DNA of 64,000 nt from Planococcus sp. MER TA 32b (lineage in GTDB: Bacteria > Bacillota > Bacilli > Bacillales_A > Planococcaceae). Shown piece by piece: positions 1 to 10,101 of the stretch. The notes below the pieces were generated by a model that saw only the letters and a list, made by a program, of their open reading frames with translations, had not been told where the DNA came from and made no database searches. The stretch spans positions 1,302,001 through 1,366,000 of the forward strand of contig JAMCAN010000001.1 in assembly GCA_023715185.1 (NCBI GenBank), read 5' to 3'. The position numbers and the translations under genes are program-made. Within the stretch, counting starts at the first letter, position 1, and each line of letters begins with the position of its first letter.

Positions 1-402
1 GAAGTATCCCGTTTATCCGGCCGCCCATTCAAAGTTTCCGGAACTGTTGTGAACGGGGATAAGAGGGGCCGCACAATAGGATTTCCAACGGCCAATGTGG
101 AGCCGGATTTAGGGACGTTCGTTCCAGGCAGAGGGGTCTATGCAGTCCGCCTTCATGTCCAGGGCGAAGTGCATGGCGGTGTCTGCAATGTGGGCTATAA
201 ACCGACATTCAATGATCCGGACCATAAGCGGCTTGTAATCGAAGTGCATATCTTTAATTTTGATAAAGATATCTACGGGGAGCGGGTAACGGTCGATTGG
301 CACAAAAGAATCCGCGATGAAACAAAATTTTCAGGCATCGATGAACTGAAAGCGCAAATAGAAAAAGATAAACAGGAAGCCATCACGTTTTTTGCTGACT
401 AA
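1..402 (+). CDS. ribF: Riboflavin kinase / FAD synthetase, C-terminal part
   Basis: The reading frame is open from the first base, so only the C-terminal 133 residues are present. They form the riboflavin kinase domain, which phosphorylates riboflavin to FMN; the FAD synthetase domain lies outside the window. The kinase signature GRTIGFPTANV and the later PTF and VEVHIFNFD segments are visible. Its place just ahead of rpsO matches ribC-rpsO-pnp in Bacillus subtilis. A methionine does not occur until later in this domain, so the true start is outside. Identification is secure; the truncation is only the window edge. Confidence 0.95.
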   Translation, partial: EVSRLSGRPFKVSGTVVNGDKRGRTIGFPTANVEPDLGTFVPGRGVYAVRLHVQGEVHGGVCNVGYKPTFNDPDHKRLVIEVHIFNFDKDIYGERVTVDWHKRIRDETKFSGIDELKAQIEKDKQEAITFFAD

Positions 403-422
403 TATTGAAGCGGGATGTTCAG

Positions 423-451
423 TTGATTTTCAAATTGGCGTGTGCTATGAT
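423..451 (+). promoter_or_regulatory. SigA-type promoter of rpsO
   Basis: The -35 box is TTGATT at 423-428 and the -10 box is TATGAT at 446-451, with an exact 17-nt spacer. It lies between the ribF stop and rpsO, so rpsO has its own start of transcription in addition to read-through. Confidence 0.7.
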
Positions 452-453
452 TT

Positions 454-547
454 ATAAGTACTAAATGTACTAACCGTTGCTTGGCAATCGAATCACCAAC
501 GTTTGCTCGGTAATTGGGGCTATCAGAAATTAGGAGGTGGAAACAGT
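454..547 (+). promoter_or_regulatory. Structured rpsO leader, possible S15 autoregulatory RNA
   Basis: The roughly 90-nt 5' leader can form a small hairpin (AGTAC/GTACT near 456-470). It can also form a longer one in which ACCG and CGTTG near 472-478 pair with CAACG and CGGT near 497-513, just ahead of the AGGAGG. S15 is known to repress its own mRNA through a leader structure in several bacteria, including Geobacillus. That this leader does so is inference from position and foldability. Confidence 0.35.
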
Positions 548-817
548 ATGGCAATCACTCAAGAACGTAAAAATGAATTGATCAATGAATACAAAGTGCA
601 TGACACAGATACTGGGTCTGCAGAAATTCAAATCGCCATTCTTACAGAAGACATCAACAACTTGAATGAGCACTTACGTACTCACAAAAAGGATCATCAC
701 TCACGTCGTGGTCTATTCAAAATGGTTGGACGCCGTCGTAACTTGTTGAAATATCTTCGTGAAAACGACGTAGCTCGTTACCGCGAATTAATCTCAAGAC
801 TTGGCCTACGCCGATAA
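548..817 (+). CDS. rpsO: 30S ribosomal protein S15
   Basis: The 89-residue protein is the usual length for S15, a primary 16S rRNA-binding protein that starts assembly of the central domain of the 30S subunit. The conserved core [16 protein letters not shown] and the [18 protein letters not shown] segment are present. A longer frame opens at 503, but ATG 548 is preceded by AGGAGGTGG at 531-539 and gives the family N-terminus [11 protein letters not shown]. It has its own promoter and is closed by a strong terminator before pnp. Confidence 0.97.
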   Translation: MAITQERKNELINEYKVHDTDTGSAEIQIAILTEDINNLNEHLRTHKKDHHSRRGLFKMVGRRRNLLKYLRENDVARYRELISRLGLRR

Positions 818-830
818 TAGCAATCAGTGA

Positions 831-856
831 AAGCGGGATTCGTCCCGCTTTTTCTT
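831..856 (+). terminator. Rho-independent terminator after rpsO
   Basis: AAGCGGGA and TCCCGCTT form a tight stem around a short loop, followed by a T run. Confidence 0.85.
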
Positions 857-963
857 TATGGATAAAATTTTCAGCTTGCATGCACAGCGTATGCTTTTTT
901 GATACACTACTAGTAATGGATACATAAAATTGTCTATATCCTGAAAGAGAGAGGAGCTCGATT

Positions 964-3081
964 ATGGAGCAAACTAAAAAGGTCTACAAATTCGATTGGG
1001 CAGGCCGCGAATTGCAGGTCGAAGTTGGCCAATTGGCTAAGCAAGCAAACGGAGCCGCATTGATCCGTTATGGCGATACAGCAGTACTGTCTACATCCAC
1101 AGCTTCAAAAACACCGAAGCCGCTGGATTTCTTCCCGTTGACTGTCAACTACGAAGAACGGCTTTATGCTGTCGGTAAAATACCAGGAGGCTTCATTAAA
1201 CGTGAAGGGCGCCCTTCTGAAAAAGCGACTTTGACGAGCCGCCTGATCGACCGTCCGATCCGTCCGTTATTCCCGGATGGCTTCCGCAACGAAGTACAGG
1301 TAATCTCAATGGTCATGTCCGTTGATCAGGACTGCCCTTCTGAAATGGCAGCTATGTTCGGATCTTCATTGTCGCTGATGATTTCGGATATTCCGTTCGA
1401 TGGTCCGATTGCCGGTGTTATCGTTGGTTTGATCGATGGTCAATACATCATCAACCCGACGAACGAGCAATTAGAGAAAAGTTCCATCAACCTGACTGTG
1501 GCGGGTACTAAAGACGCCATCAATATGGTTGAAGCGGGAGCGAAAGAAGTATCGGAAGAAATCATTCTGGAAGCAATCATGTTCGGACATGAGGAGATCA
1601 AGAAATTGATCGCGTTCCAGGAAGAGATTGCAGCAGAAGTCGGAAAAGAAAAATCTGAAATCCAATTATACGAATTGGATGCGGAACTTTCTTCGACGAT
1701 CAAAGGCGAAGTGGAAGCGGAGTTGAACACTGCTGTTCAGATCAACGAAAAGCAGGCGCGCAACGAAGCAATCGACGAAATCAAGAAACGCGTTATGGCT
1801 CAGTATGAAGAATCGGATGACGATGTTAAGAAACAAGCGGGACAAATCCTTGATAAGATGGTCAAAGATGAAGTCCGCCGTTTGATCACTGATGAAAAAA
1901 TCCGTCCTGACGGGCGCGGCCCATCAGAAATCCGTCCTTTGTCTTCAGAAGTCGGATTGCTGGCGCGCACACACGGTTCTGGCTTGTTCACACGTGGACA
2001 AACACAGGCGATGAGCATTTGTACGCTTGGAGCACTCGGCGACGTGCAGATCATCGATGGCCTTGGCATCGAAGACACAAAACGTTTCATGCATCATTAC
2101 AACTTCCCGTTGTTCTCTGTCGGTGAAACTGGATTCCTTCGTGGACCAGGCCGCCGCGAGATCGGACACGGAGCTCTTGGCGAACGTGCCCTTGAAGCGG
2201 TTATACCAAATGAAAAAGAATTTCCATATACAATCCGTCTGGTAGCAGAAGTACTGGAATCAAACGGATCTACTTCACAGGCAAGTATCTGTGCTTCCAC
2301 TCTTGCAATGATGGACGCTGGTGTTCCTTTGAAAGCGCCTGTAGCCGGTATTGCGATGGGGCTTGTTAAAAAAGGCGAAAATTATACAGTATTGTCTGAT
2401 ATTCAGGGAATGGAAGACCACCTGGGTGATATGGACTTTAAAGTTGCAGGAACTGCAGAAGGCATCACAGCACTTCAAATGGACATCAAAATCGACGGTC
2501 TATCCCGTCAGATCCTTGAAGAGGCTTTGACACAAGCCAAAATCGGGCGTATTCACATCCTTGAATCAATGCTCGCTACAATTTCTGAACCAAGAGAGCA
2601 ATTGTCCAAATTTGCGCCGAAAATCATCATGGTTAAGATCAACCCTGATAAGATCCGCGACGTAATCGGACCTGGCGGTAAAGTGATCAACAAGATCATT
2701 GACGAAACAGGCGTCAAAATCGATACAGAACAAGACGGCACCATCTTTATTTCTTCTGTTGATGAGGAAATGAACGCGAAAGCGAAAGCGATGATTGAAA
2801 ACATCGTGCGCGAAGCGAAAGTTGGGGAATACTATGAAGGAAAAGTGAAGCGGATCGAGAAATTCGGCGCATTCGTTGAACTGTTCCCAGGCAAAGACGG
2901 CTTGCTCCATATTTCTGAAATCCAGGAAGAACGGACGAAGGAAGTTGAAGATGTCCTTAAAATGGATCAAGTTGTAAAAGTGAAAGTCATTGAAATCGAC
3001 CGTCAAGGCCGAGTCAACCTGTCACGCAAGATTGTGCTTAAAGAAGAAAAAGAACAAGCTGAAAAAGCTAATCAGGAGTAA
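964..3081 (+). CDS. pnp: Polynucleotide phosphorylase
   Basis: PNPase is the cytoplasmic 3'-to-5' phosphorolytic exoribonuclease and degradosome partner. At 705 residues it has normal length. The order is a first RNase PH core, an alpha-helical linker, a second RNase PH core ([14 protein letters not shown] and the [10 protein letters not shown] catalytic region), a KH domain ([16 protein letters not shown]) and an S1 domain ([15 protein letters not shown]). ATG 964 follows GAGAGGAGC. With rnjB, rny, ricA and hfq also in this window, RNA-processing genes are well represented here. It follows rpsO, as in B. subtilis, and ends in a terminator. Confidence 0.97.
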   Translation: MEQTKKVYKFDWAGRELQVEVGQLAKQANGAALIRYGDTAVLSTSTASKTPKPLDFFPLTVNYEERLYAVGKIPGGFIKREGRPSEKATLTSRLIDRPIRPLFPDGFRNEVQVISMVMSVDQDCPSEMAAMFGSSLSLMISDIPFDGPIAGVIVGLIDGQYIINPTNEQLEKSSINLTVAGTKDAINMVEAGAKEVSEEIILEAIMFGHEEIKKLIAFQEEIAAEVGKEKSEIQLYELDAELSSTIKGEVEAELNTAVQINEKQARNEAIDEIKKRVMAQYEESDDDVKKQAGQILDKMVKDEVRRLITDEKIRPDGRGPSEIRPLSSEVGLLARTHGSGLFTRGQTQAMSICTLGALGDVQIIDGLGIEDTKRFMHHYNFPLFSVGETGFLRGPGRREIGHGALGERALEAVIPNEKEFPYTIRLVAEVLESNGSTSQASICASTLAMMDAGVPLKAPVAGIAMGLVKKGENYTVLSDIQGMEDHLGDMDFKVAGTAEGITALQMDIKIDGLSRQILEEALTQAKIGRIHILESMLATISEPREQLSKFAPKIIMVKINPDKIRDVIGPGGKVINKIIDETGVKIDTEQDGTIFISSVDEEMNAKAKAMIENIVREAKVGEYYEGKVKRIEKFGAFVELFPGKDGLLHISEIQEERTKEVEDVLKMDQVVKVKVIEIDRQGRVNLSRKIVLKEEKEQAEKANQE

Positions 3082-3084
3082 ATG

Positions 3085-3117
3085 AAAATTGCCGACGGAA
3101 GTTGGCAATTTTTTTCT
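3085..3117 (+). terminator. Terminator after pnp
   Basis: AAATTGCC pairs with GGCAATTT and is followed by a T run immediately after the pnp stop codon. Confidence 0.75.
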
Positions 3118-3173
3118 TATTTCTCAAAAGAAAATAGATGGATTTAATTTTATACAACTATGGAAGAGCGGAG

Positions 3174-3216
3174 TTTTGTCTGGACTTCAGCGCTTAACGG
3201 GCGCTTACGCTTTTCT
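3174..3216 (+). repeat. Internally deleted copy of the dispersed repeat
   Basis: This 43-bp stretch joins the left end (TTGTCTGGACTTCAGCG) directly to the right end (CTTAACGGGCGCTTACGC) of the dispersed repeat and lacks the roughly 80-bp middle. It sits immediately upstream of a full copy in the same orientation. Confidence 0.7.
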
Positions 3217-3217
3217 A

Positions 3218-3345
3218 TTTTGTCTAGACTTCAGCGGCCCAGCTCTTCGGGTCATAAGCCAATCTGGCTACGCGGCTGGAAAGGCGCCACTTCGCCAGAT
3301 CGTCTTATGCCTGTCAGAGCTTAACGGGCGCTTACGCTTTTCTTA
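3218..3345 (+). repeat. Dispersed intergenic repeat, full copy A
   Basis: This 128-bp element begins with TTTTGTCTAGACTTCAGCGG and ends with GGGCGCTTACGCTTTTCTTA. The same architecture recurs at 15763-15886 and 45183-45306, with a partial inverted copy at 38728-38792. The ends are complementary (CAGCGGCCC with GGGCGCT), CATAAG pairs with CTTATG, and the inner arm here is ATCTGGC/GCCAGAT. The copy ends two bases before the ribosome-binding site of the next gene. The pnp-ymxG gap is therefore filled by this element and its short relative. Confidence 0.85.
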
Positions 3346-3362
3346 ATGGAGGGATTTAAAGA

Positions 3363-4586
3363 GTGGCAGATACTTTTATTTGTGATAACGGTTTACGAAT
3401 CGTCTCGGAACAGATACCGCATTTCAGATCCGTGGCAGTCGGCATTTTTGTCAAAGTGGGATCACGGGACGAAAAACCGGAAGAAAACGGCATCACCCAC
3501 TTCATCGAGCATATGCTCTTTAAAGGCACACCGGCCCGCAGCGCAAAGGATATTGCCAGAGAGTTTGACCGTATAGGCGGAGATATCAATGCCTATACTT
3601 CCAAAGAATATACCTGTTATTACGCGAAAGTCGTCGATGATCATGCGAATCACGCAGTCGATATACTGGCGGATATGTTTTTCAATTCCAATATGGAACC
3701 GGTTGAAATCGAGCGCGAACGGCAAGTGGTGTTGGAGGAAATAAGCATGACAGAAGATATGCCGGATGATGATGTGCACGAACAGCTATGGCGGGTGATG
3801 TATCCCAAGCATTCCATCGGGGCTCCTATTTTGGGTGCTGAAGAAACGCTGCAGACTTTTGATGCTGACAAAATCAAGGATTTCATGAACAGATATTATG
3901 TTCCTTCAAATACGGTTGTTTCGGTGGCGGGAAATATTACGCCGGAACTGATCGGGAAAATCAAAGAGCTGTTTGGGGGCTTCAAAAAAGTCCAGCGGCA
4001 AAAAGACCACACAGAACCGGAATTCATATCAGGAAATTCAATCAAATTCAAAGATATTGAACAAGGTCACCTTTGTCTAGGATTTCCAGGCATGTCAATA
4101 AACGATCCCCATCTCTATGATTTGGCCGTGATGAATAATATCCTTGGGGGCACGATGTCTTCCAGGCTGTTCCAGGAAATCAGGGAAGAGCGTGGGCTCG
4201 CTTATTCGATTTATTCCTATCACTCAGCCTATTCGGACCACGGGACGCTGGCGATTTATGGCGGAACGTCAAACGAACAGCTGCCGGAACTTCAGGAGAA
4301 AATAATGGAATCGATCCGCCATATGCAGTCGGGCGGATTGGCGCAACAGGAAGTGGATGATTCCAAAGAGCAGTTCAAAGGCAATCTGCTGCTTGGAATG
4401 GAAAGCACCAGTTCACGCATGAGCCGAAACGGCAAGCATGAATTGCTTATGGGCCGGCATATTTCATTCGACGATGTGCTGAAGAAAATTGATGAAGTTT
4501 CATTGGAAAAAGTTCAGTATACACTGGAACTGCTCCGGCAGGGACCGGCGTTATCAATCATACGTTCGAAAGAAGCATCCTTATAA
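3363..4586 (+). CDS. mlpA: M16-family zinc protease, MlpA/YmxG-like
   Basis: This is a 407-residue pitrilysin/mitochondrial-processing-peptidase-like metalloprotease. The inverted zinc motif HFIEH is at residues 46-50, followed by the family segment AREFDRIGGDINAYTSKEYTCYYAKV and the C-terminal RLFQEIREERGLAYSIYSY. Length and position after pnp match B. subtilis YmxG (MlpA). The GTG start is chosen because GGAGGG at 3347-3352 precedes it at good distance. No signal peptide is seen, so it is probably cytoplasmic. The ylxY deacetylase gene that precedes it in B. subtilis is absent and repeat copies occupy the gap. Confidence 0.9.
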   Translation: MADTFICDNGLRIVSEQIPHFRSVAVGIFVKVGSRDEKPEENGITHFIEHMLFKGTPARSAKDIAREFDRIGGDINAYTSKEYTCYYAKVVDDHANHAVDILADMFFNSNMEPVEIERERQVVLEEISMTEDMPDDDVHEQLWRVMYPKHSIGAPILGAEETLQTFDADKIKDFMNRYYVPSNTVVSVAGNITPELIGKIKELFGGFKKVQRQKDHTEPEFISGNSIKFKDIEQGHLCLGFPGMSINDPHLYDLAVMNNILGGTMSSRLFQEIREERGLAYSIYSYHSAYSDHGTLAIYGGTSNEQLPELQEKIMESIRHMQSGGLAQQEVDDSKEQFKGNLLLGMESTSSRMSRNGKHELLMGRHISFDDVLKKIDEVSLEKVQYTLELLRQGPALSIIRSKEASL

Positions 4587-4603
4587 AAATGAGGGTGCTT
4601 TTT
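4573..4603 (+). terminator. Terminator overlapping the mlpA stop
   Basis: AAGCATCCT pairs with AGGGTGCTT and a T run follows. The left arm lies inside the last codons of the protease gene. Confidence 0.65.
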
Positions 4604-4674
4604 CAATGTTTTAATGCGGCAGAGCGTTAAATTATGTTACAATAATCCAAATTATCATTGAAGGAGAGAGTCGA

Positions 4675-5712
4675 GTGAAAACCTATAACGTGGCAATCAT
4701 GGGGGCAACAGGGGCCGTTGGTCAGCAAATGAAGGACCAACTGGAAAAACGCGATTTTCCTGTAAACGAAATCCGTTTCCTGTCATCCAGCCGTTCTGCG
4801 GGCAGTAAAATCGATTTTAAAGGCAATACCTATACAGTGGAAGAAGCGGTGCCGGAATCGTTTGAAGGGATTGACATTGCACTGTTCAGCGCAGGAGGCA
4901 GCGTATCCGAGAAGTTTGCTCCTGAAGCTGTCCAGCGTGGAGCGATCGTCATCGATAATACGAGTGCGTTCCGTATGGACGCCGACGTGCCGCTGGTCGT
5001 GCCGGAGGTAAACAAAAGCGACTTGGCGCTGCATAAAGGGATCATTTCAAACCCGAACTGCTCGACTATCCAGATGGTCTGCGCGCTGCAGCCTTTAAAA
5101 GAGCAATTCGGTTTGATGAAGATCGTTGTTTCTACATACCAGGCTGTTTCGGGTGCCGGGATCGATGCGATCAATGAATTGAAAAGCCAGGCAGATGCCG
5201 GATTCGATCAGGCGGCCAACGCGGACGCCAAAATGCTTCCGGTGAAATCAGCGGAGAAACATTATCCAATAGCATATAACGCGATTCCGCAAATTGATGT
5301 GTTTGCTGATAATGGCTATACACTTGAAGAAATGAAAATGATCAACGAAACGAAAAAAATCATGCATGACGACAGTCTTTCTGTGGCAGCTACATGCGTC
5401 CGGCTGCCAGTGGTTACAGGCCATTCGGAATCGGTTTATGTAGAGCTGGAGGCGGCACCGACGCTTGAAGAAGTGAAAGCGGCGATTGCGGCAGCACCGG
5501 GTGTTGAATTGAAAGATGACCCATTGCAGCAGGTTTATCCGATGCCATTGATGGCAGCGGGGCTTGATGAAGTGTTCGTCGGCCGGGTGCGTCTCGACCT
5601 AGATAACCCGCAAGGCTTCCATTTATGGGTGGTTTCGGACAACTTAGTGAAAGGCGCGGCATTGAACTCGGTTCAAATTGCCGAAGCGCTGATCGAAGAA
5701 AAGATAATCTGA
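4675..5712 (+). CDS. asd: Aspartate-semialdehyde dehydrogenase
   Basis: The enzyme reduces aspartyl phosphate to aspartate semialdehyde, the branch point to lysine/diaminopimelate, threonine and methionine. It has 345 residues with a Rossmann motif [10 protein letters not shown] near residues 10-19 and the catalytic cysteine C129 in [12 protein letters not shown] 4675 follows AAGGAGAG. In B. subtilis asd sits between the dipicolinate synthase genes and dapG-dapA; here it stands alone between mlpA and rnjB with a terminator at each side. It supplies the pathway that ends at lysA, also in this window. Confidence 0.96.
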   Translation: MKTYNVAIMGATGAVGQQMKDQLEKRDFPVNEIRFLSSSRSAGSKIDFKGNTYTVEEAVPESFEGIDIALFSAGGSVSEKFAPEAVQRGAIVIDNTSAFRMDADVPLVVPEVNKSDLALHKGIISNPNCSTIQMVCALQPLKEQFGLMKIVVSTYQAVSGAGIDAINELKSQADAGFDQAANADAKMLPVKSAEKHYPIAYNAIPQIDVFADNGYTLEEMKMINETKKIMHDDSLSVAATCVRLPVVTGHSESVYVELEAAPTLEEVKAAIAAAPGVELKDDPLQQVYPMPLMAAGLDEVFVGRVRLDLDNPQGFHLWVVSDNLVKGAALNSVQIAEALIEEKII

Positions 5713-5725
5713 CTTCAAAAAAAAC

Positions 5726-5757
5726 AAACCGGCCTTCCCGCCGGTTTATTTTTTTCT
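5726..5757 (+). terminator. Terminator after asd
   Basis: AAACCGGC and GCCGGTTT form an 8-bp stem followed by a T-rich tail. Confidence 0.85.
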
Positions 5758-5833
5758 TTGGACTGTTAAGTTCAATTCCCGTATAATGAATTTTATGGAT
5801 GTGTACGGGCGAATTTTTTTAGGAGGAAATAAA

Positions 5834-7501
5834 TTGAGCAAAATTAAAAATGAACTTATCAGAGTAATACCGTTAGGCGGCGTCGGAGAAATCGGCAAAG
5901 CAATGTACGTGATTGAAATCGACCAGGATATTTTTGTGGTCGACAGCGGATTGATGTTTCCGGAAGATGAAATGCTGGGAGTGGATATCGTAATACCGGA
6001 TGTAACTTATCTGGAAGAGAACAAGGATCGTGTCAAAGGGATATTCCTTACGCACGGGCATGAAGACGCAATTGGCTCCATCGCCTATTTGCTGAAGAAA
6101 GTGCAGGCTCCTGTCTATGGTTCGAAACTGACAATCGGCCTGGCGAAAGAACATGTCAAAGAACAAGGTTCTTTGAAACAAGTGAAGTTTTTCGAAGTGA
6201 CGAACAAGAGCCGCATGACTTTTGATACAACGCATGTGACGTTCTTCCATACAACACACAGCATCCCTGATGCGCTTGGAATCGTTTTCCATACTTCGGA
6301 AGGTGCGATAGTCCACACGGGTGAATTTAAATTCGACCAGTCGGCTAAAGGCAGTTACCGTCCGGATATCGCTAAAATGGCCAAGTTGGGGGAAGACGGC
6401 GTACTTATGCTGTTGTCCGATTCCACTGAAGCGGAACGTCCGGGCTACACAACGTCTGAAATAGTCGTTGCTGACCACCTTCACTCTGAATTCCGTAAAG
6501 CTGAAGGAAGAATTCTCGTGTCGCTTTATTCATCAAACTTCATCCGTATCCAGCAGGTTTTCGATATTGCCCGGGCGACCGGCAAAAAAGTTGCTGTGGT
6601 AGGCAAAAGCCTTGAAAGCAGCTATGAAGTGGGCGTCCGTCTCGGTTATTTGGACGCCGGCGAAGATACAGTTATTTCGTTGAAAGAACTTGATGATTAC
6701 CGGGATGAGGAAATTGTCATCATCGTTACAGGCAACCAGGGTGAACCACTGGAAGCTTTAGATAAGATGGTGCGCAAACAGCATAAAGACGTTCGAATCA
6801 AAGAGACGGATACTGTGCTGATCACTTTCACACCTTCACCGGGAATGGAAGTTCCGATGTATCAGACTATGAATAAACTGGCAAAAGCCGGCGCGCATGT
6901 GCTGACATCCAGTAAAAAAGTGCACGTATCCGGGCATGGCAGCCAGGAAGACCTGAAAATGATGCTGAATATGATGAGACCGAAGTATTTCATCCCGATC
7001 CAGGGAGAATACAAAATGCTGATTGCCCACTCGAAACTGGCTCAGCAGGTCGGATTGCACAAATCTGAAATCTTTATCGCCGATAAAGGGGATATTGTGG
7101 AGTATAAAGCAGGAAAAGTCCGTATGAGCGGACGAGTGACTGCTGGGAATGTATTAATCGACGGAATCGGAATTGGCGACGTTGGAAATATCGTCCTGCG
7201 CGACCGGAAATTGCTTTCACAAGATGGCATTTTCATTGTCGTGGTAACCTTGAACCGCAAGCAGAAGAAGATTGCTTCCGGTCCGGAAATGATCTCCCGT
7301 GGATTCGTTTATGTCCGTGAATCGGAAGAGCTGATGGATGAATCGGCGAAACTGGTTACAAAAGTTGTTGAAAAATATGTAGCGCGTGATACATTTGAAT
7401 GGAATAACATAAAACAGGAAATTCGGGACACATTGAATTCCTATCTGTTCCAGCAAACGAAGCGCCGTCCAATGATCATCCCGATTATTATGGAATATTA
7501 A
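5834..7501 (+). CDS. rnjB: Ribonuclease J2
   Basis: This is a metallo-beta-lactamase/beta-CASP ribonuclease of 555 residues, the length of B. subtilis RNase J2. It is the expected partner of RNase J1 in 5'-end-dependent RNA decay and maturation. The metal motif reads H74-G-H76-E-D78-A79. RNase J1 proteins have histidine at the last position, so this copy lacks one metal ligand, as fits the weakly active J2 branch. TTG 5834 is chosen over an upstream ATG because AGGAGG at 5821-5826 precedes it and the protein then begins [15 protein letters not shown]. Its place just before ftsK/spoIIIE supports J2 rather than J1. Confidence 0.92.
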   Translation: MSKIKNELIRVIPLGGVGEIGKAMYVIEIDQDIFVVDSGLMFPEDEMLGVDIVIPDVTYLEENKDRVKGIFLTHGHEDAIGSIAYLLKKVQAPVYGSKLTIGLAKEHVKEQGSLKQVKFFEVTNKSRMTFDTTHVTFFHTTHSIPDALGIVFHTSEGAIVHTGEFKFDQSAKGSYRPDIAKMAKLGEDGVLMLLSDSTEAERPGYTTSEIVVADHLHSEFRKAEGRILVSLYSSNFIRIQQVFDIARATGKKVAVVGKSLESSYEVGVRLGYLDAGEDTVISLKELDDYRDEEIVIIVTGNQGEPLEALDKMVRKQHKDVRIKETDTVLITFTPSPGMEVPMYQTMNKLAKAGAHVLTSSKKVHVSGHGSQEDLKMMLNMMRPKYFIPIQGEYKMLIAHSKLAQQVGLHKSEIFIADKGDIVEYKAGKVRMSGRVTAGNVLIDGIGIGDVGNIVLRDRKLLSQDGIFIVVVTLNRKQKKIASGPEMISRGFVYVRESEELMDESAKLVTKVVEKYVARDTFEWNNIKQEIRDTLNSYLFQQTKRRPMIIPIIMEY

Positions 7502-7515
7502 GATAGAGAAAAAGG

Positions 7516-7556
7516 AAAAGGATTTCCATACCGAACTATCGGGGGAAATCCTTTTT
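7516..7556 (+). terminator. Terminator after rnjB
   Basis: AAAAGGATTTCC and GGAAATCCTTTT pair perfectly over 12 bp with a 16-nt loop and a short T run. Confidence 0.75.
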
Positions 7557-7583
7557 CGATTACATAGGAAATGGGGGAACGAC

Positions 7584-9926
7584 ATGCCTCGCAGTGGCCA
7601 GAATAAGAAAAAGAAAAAGAATGCGAAAACAAAGTCCAATAAAAAAAATAACCAGGCGATGCCGACAATCCTTTATGAGATATTGGGAATAGTGATGATC
7701 GGCCTCTCAGTATTGATGGCTTTCCAATTGGGGAGAGTCGGGCGTTTCTTTTATAATTCGGCGGAATACCTGACAGGATATCTGGCTTTCCTGATACCTC
7801 TGGCATTAATCGCCTCAGCTGTTTATATCATGGTCAAACGGACTTGGCCGAAGCCGCAATTCCGTAAAACAGTGGGCACTTTATTTTTATTGACCGGCAT
7901 TTTCCTCGTTTGCCATTTAATCTGGGCAGCGGGTTCGATCTTGCCGATCACTTCCGCAAATGTGATGGGTGAAACCGTAAAATCCATTCAGATCAGCGGC
8001 ACCATCTGGACCGAGTACAAGGCCATCGGTGGGGGAATTGTCGGTGCGGTCTTGTACGCGATGATGCATGTGCTGTTCGAAACGGCCGGCACCTGGATTA
8101 TTGCTCTGATTCTTTTATCCATTGGGACAATTATTCTTACAGGCCGGGCAGCAGCACCTTTCATCGCTGAAAAAGTTCCGAGTTTCCGTCCGGTATTGCA
8201 GTCCATCGGCCAGAGGTTCAGCCTGCCGGCAAATAAAAGCAAGAAGAAACAGCCTGAAAAAAGAGCAGCAGAAATTTTAGAGGGCCAAGAGGCGATCCAA
8301 TCGCATGACGAAGAGCCGGCTGCTGATATGTATGGATATTCAGATGATACGCTTTACAAAGATGCGCCGGAAGAACCGATCATTTCCGCGTTTACTGAAA
8401 ACGTGAAACCGAAACAGGCCGAACCTCCAAAAGAAGCGAATCCGGAAGAAGAAGAGGCATCAGGAGATGTCCAATTGCTGACGACGGCGGAAGAAATGGA
8501 AAATGAGGAATATCAATTGCCTCCGATCGATCTTCTGACCTTGCCGCCGCACAGTGATCAGAGCGGGGAGTATTCCGGCATACAGAAAAACGCTAAAAAA
8601 CTGGAGAAAACATTCCAGAGCTTTGGAGTGCGCGCAAAAGTGACACAAGTGCATCTGGGACCTGCTGTAACGAAATACGAAGTATTGCCTGACACAGGCG
8701 TCAAAGTCAGTAAAATCGTCAGCCTCCACGATGATTTGGCATTGGCTCTTGCAGCCAGGGATATCCGGATTGAAGCGCCGATTCCAGGGAAATCCGCCAT
8801 CGGCATCGAAGTGCCGAATTCGGAAGTCGCCATTGTCAGCCTGCGTGAAGTTCTGGAATCAGAAGAAAACAATAAACCGGATTCAAAACTGTTGTTTGGC
8901 CTGGGGCGCGATGTGACAGGGCAAGCGGTCATGACTGAGTTGAACAAAATGCCCCATCTGCTTGTGGCCGGTTCTACCGGCAGCGGGAAATCTGTCTGCA
9001 TCAACGGCATCATCACAAGTATCATCATGCGGGCAAAACCGCATGAAGTGAAAATGATGATGATCGATCCGAAAATGGTGGAGCTGAATGTCTATAACGG
9101 CATCCCGCATTTACTGGCGCCCGTTGTGACCGATCCGAGAAAAGCGGCGCAGGCTTTGAAGAAAATCGTTTCTGAAATGGAGCGGCGTTATGAACTGTTT
9201 TCCCATACAGGAACTCGGAACATCGAAGGATACAATGAATATGTGAGGGTTTTTAACGAAGAAAATGAAGACAAGCACCCTAAATTGCCGTTTATCGTAG
9301 TGATTGTGGATGAGCTGGCGGATCTTATGATGGTTGCTTCGAACGAAGTGGAAGATGCAATCACCCGCCTGGCGCAAATGGCGCGGGCAGCCGGCATCCA
9401 CTTGATCATCGCGACTCAGCGTCCGAGTGTCAACGTCATTACAGGCGTTATCAAAGCCAATATTCCATCCCGCATCGCATTCGCGGTATCATCCGCCATC
9501 GATTCGAGGACGATTCTGGATATGGGTGGAGCCGAAAAACTGCTGGGCCGAGGGGATATGCTGTTCCTTGGGGCAGGACAATCTAAACCGGTGCGTGTTC
9601 AAGGGGCGTTTTTGTCTGACAGTGAAGTGGAGAAAATCGTCGACTTTGCCATTGAACAGCAGAAAGCGCAATACCAGGAAGATATGATACCTTCCGATGT
9701 AGAAGAAACCAGCATTGACGAAGAAACGGATGAGATTTATGACGAAGCCGTACAGCTGGTGACCGAAATGCAGACGGCATCCGTTTCCATGCTGCAGCGC
9801 CGCTTCCGTGTAGGTTATTCCCGCGCCGCGCGCATCATCGATCAGATGGAGCAGCGTGGAGTAGTCGGACCTTATGAAGGAAGCAAACCTAGGACTGTTT
9901 TAGTTCAAAAGCAGGAAGAATACTAG
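7584..9926 (+). CDS. ftsK: DNA translocase FtsK/SpoIIIE
   Basis: This is a 780-residue membrane-anchored DNA pump that clears chromosomal DNA from the closing septum. Order: a lysine-rich start, about four transmembrane segments within the first ~180 residues, a charged Glu/Pro-rich linker, then the motor with Walker A GSTGSGKS near residue 463 and Walker [14 protein letters not shown]-terminal winged-helix gamma domain ([32 protein letters not shown]) reads KOPS/SRS-like DNA signals. Position equals spoIIIE of B. subtilis. Since neighbouring sporulation genes are missing, the general cell-division name is used. Confidence 0.94.
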   Translation: MPRSGQNKKKKKNAKTKSNKKNNQAMPTILYEILGIVMIGLSVLMAFQLGRVGRFFYNSAEYLTGYLAFLIPLALIASAVYIMVKRTWPKPQFRKTVGTLFLLTGIFLVCHLIWAAGSILPITSANVMGETVKSIQISGTIWTEYKAIGGGIVGAVLYAMMHVLFETAGTWIIALILLSIGTIILTGRAAAPFIAEKVPSFRPVLQSIGQRFSLPANKSKKKQPEKRAAEILEGQEAIQSHDEEPAADMYGYSDDTLYKDAPEEPIISAFTENVKPKQAEPPKEANPEEEEASGDVQLLTTAEEMENEEYQLPPIDLLTLPPHSDQSGEYSGIQKNAKKLEKTFQSFGVRAKVTQVHLGPAVTKYEVLPDTGVKVSKIVSLHDDLALALAARDIRIEAPIPGKSAIGIEVPNSEVAIVSLREVLESEENNKPDSKLLFGLGRDVTGQAVMTELNKMPHLLVAGSTGSGKSVCINGIITSIIMRAKPHEVKMMMIDPKMVELNVYNGIPHLLAPVVTDPRKAAQALKKIVSEMERRYELFSHTGTRNIEGYNEYVRVFNEENEDKHPKLPFIVVIVDELADLMMVASNEVEDAITRLAQMARAAGIHLIIATQRPSVNVITGVIKANIPSRIAFAVSSAIDSRTILDMGGAEKLLGRGDMLFLGAGQSKPVRVQGAFLSDSEVEKIVDFAIEQQKAQYQEDMIPSDVEETSIDEETDEIYDEAVQLVTEMQTASVSMLQRRFRVGYSRAARIIDQMEQRGVVGPYEGSKPRTVLVQKQEEY

Positions 9927-10009
9927 ATTAAAAAGAAATTTTCGTGACATTTTACGCACATCATACAAGGCTTCTGACTGAAAAATTCGCGAAATTCGAC
10001 AAAACACTA

Positions 10010-10038
10010 TTTATTTCGGTGGAAATAAGTGTTATAGT
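10010..10038 (+). promoter_or_regulatory. Probable promoter of the gntR-nucleoside transporter locus
   Basis: An extended -10, TG-T-TATAGT, ends at 10038. A weak -35, TTTATT, lies 17 nt upstream at 10010-10015. An imperfect inverted repeat, AACACT-atttatttc / ggaaataa-GTGTT, overlaps the promoter. Confidence 0.45.
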
Positions 10039-10064
10039 AATTTTGATTAGTAGGAATGTTTTAC

Positions 10065-10078
10065 ATCAGATGTCTGAT
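10065..10078 (+). promoter_or_regulatory. Palindromic candidate operator for the GntR regulator
   Basis: ATCAGA-TG-TCTGAT is a perfect 6+2+6 inverted repeat between the probable transcription start and the regulator gene. GntR/HutC proteins bind short palindromes of this kind and often repress themselves. The assignment is by position only. Confidence 0.45.
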
Positions 10079-10101
10079 CTCTGTCATTGGTGGTGAATCG
10101 T

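Noticed and set aside
2566-3006. Long antisense open frames inside pnp, mutS and other large genes
   Set aside because: They are on the reverse of well-supported genes, lack start signals and arise from codon bias.
3089-3346. An 85-residue open frame between pnp and mlpA
   Set aside because: It runs through the dispersed repeat copies, has no ribosome-binding site and no protein-like composition.
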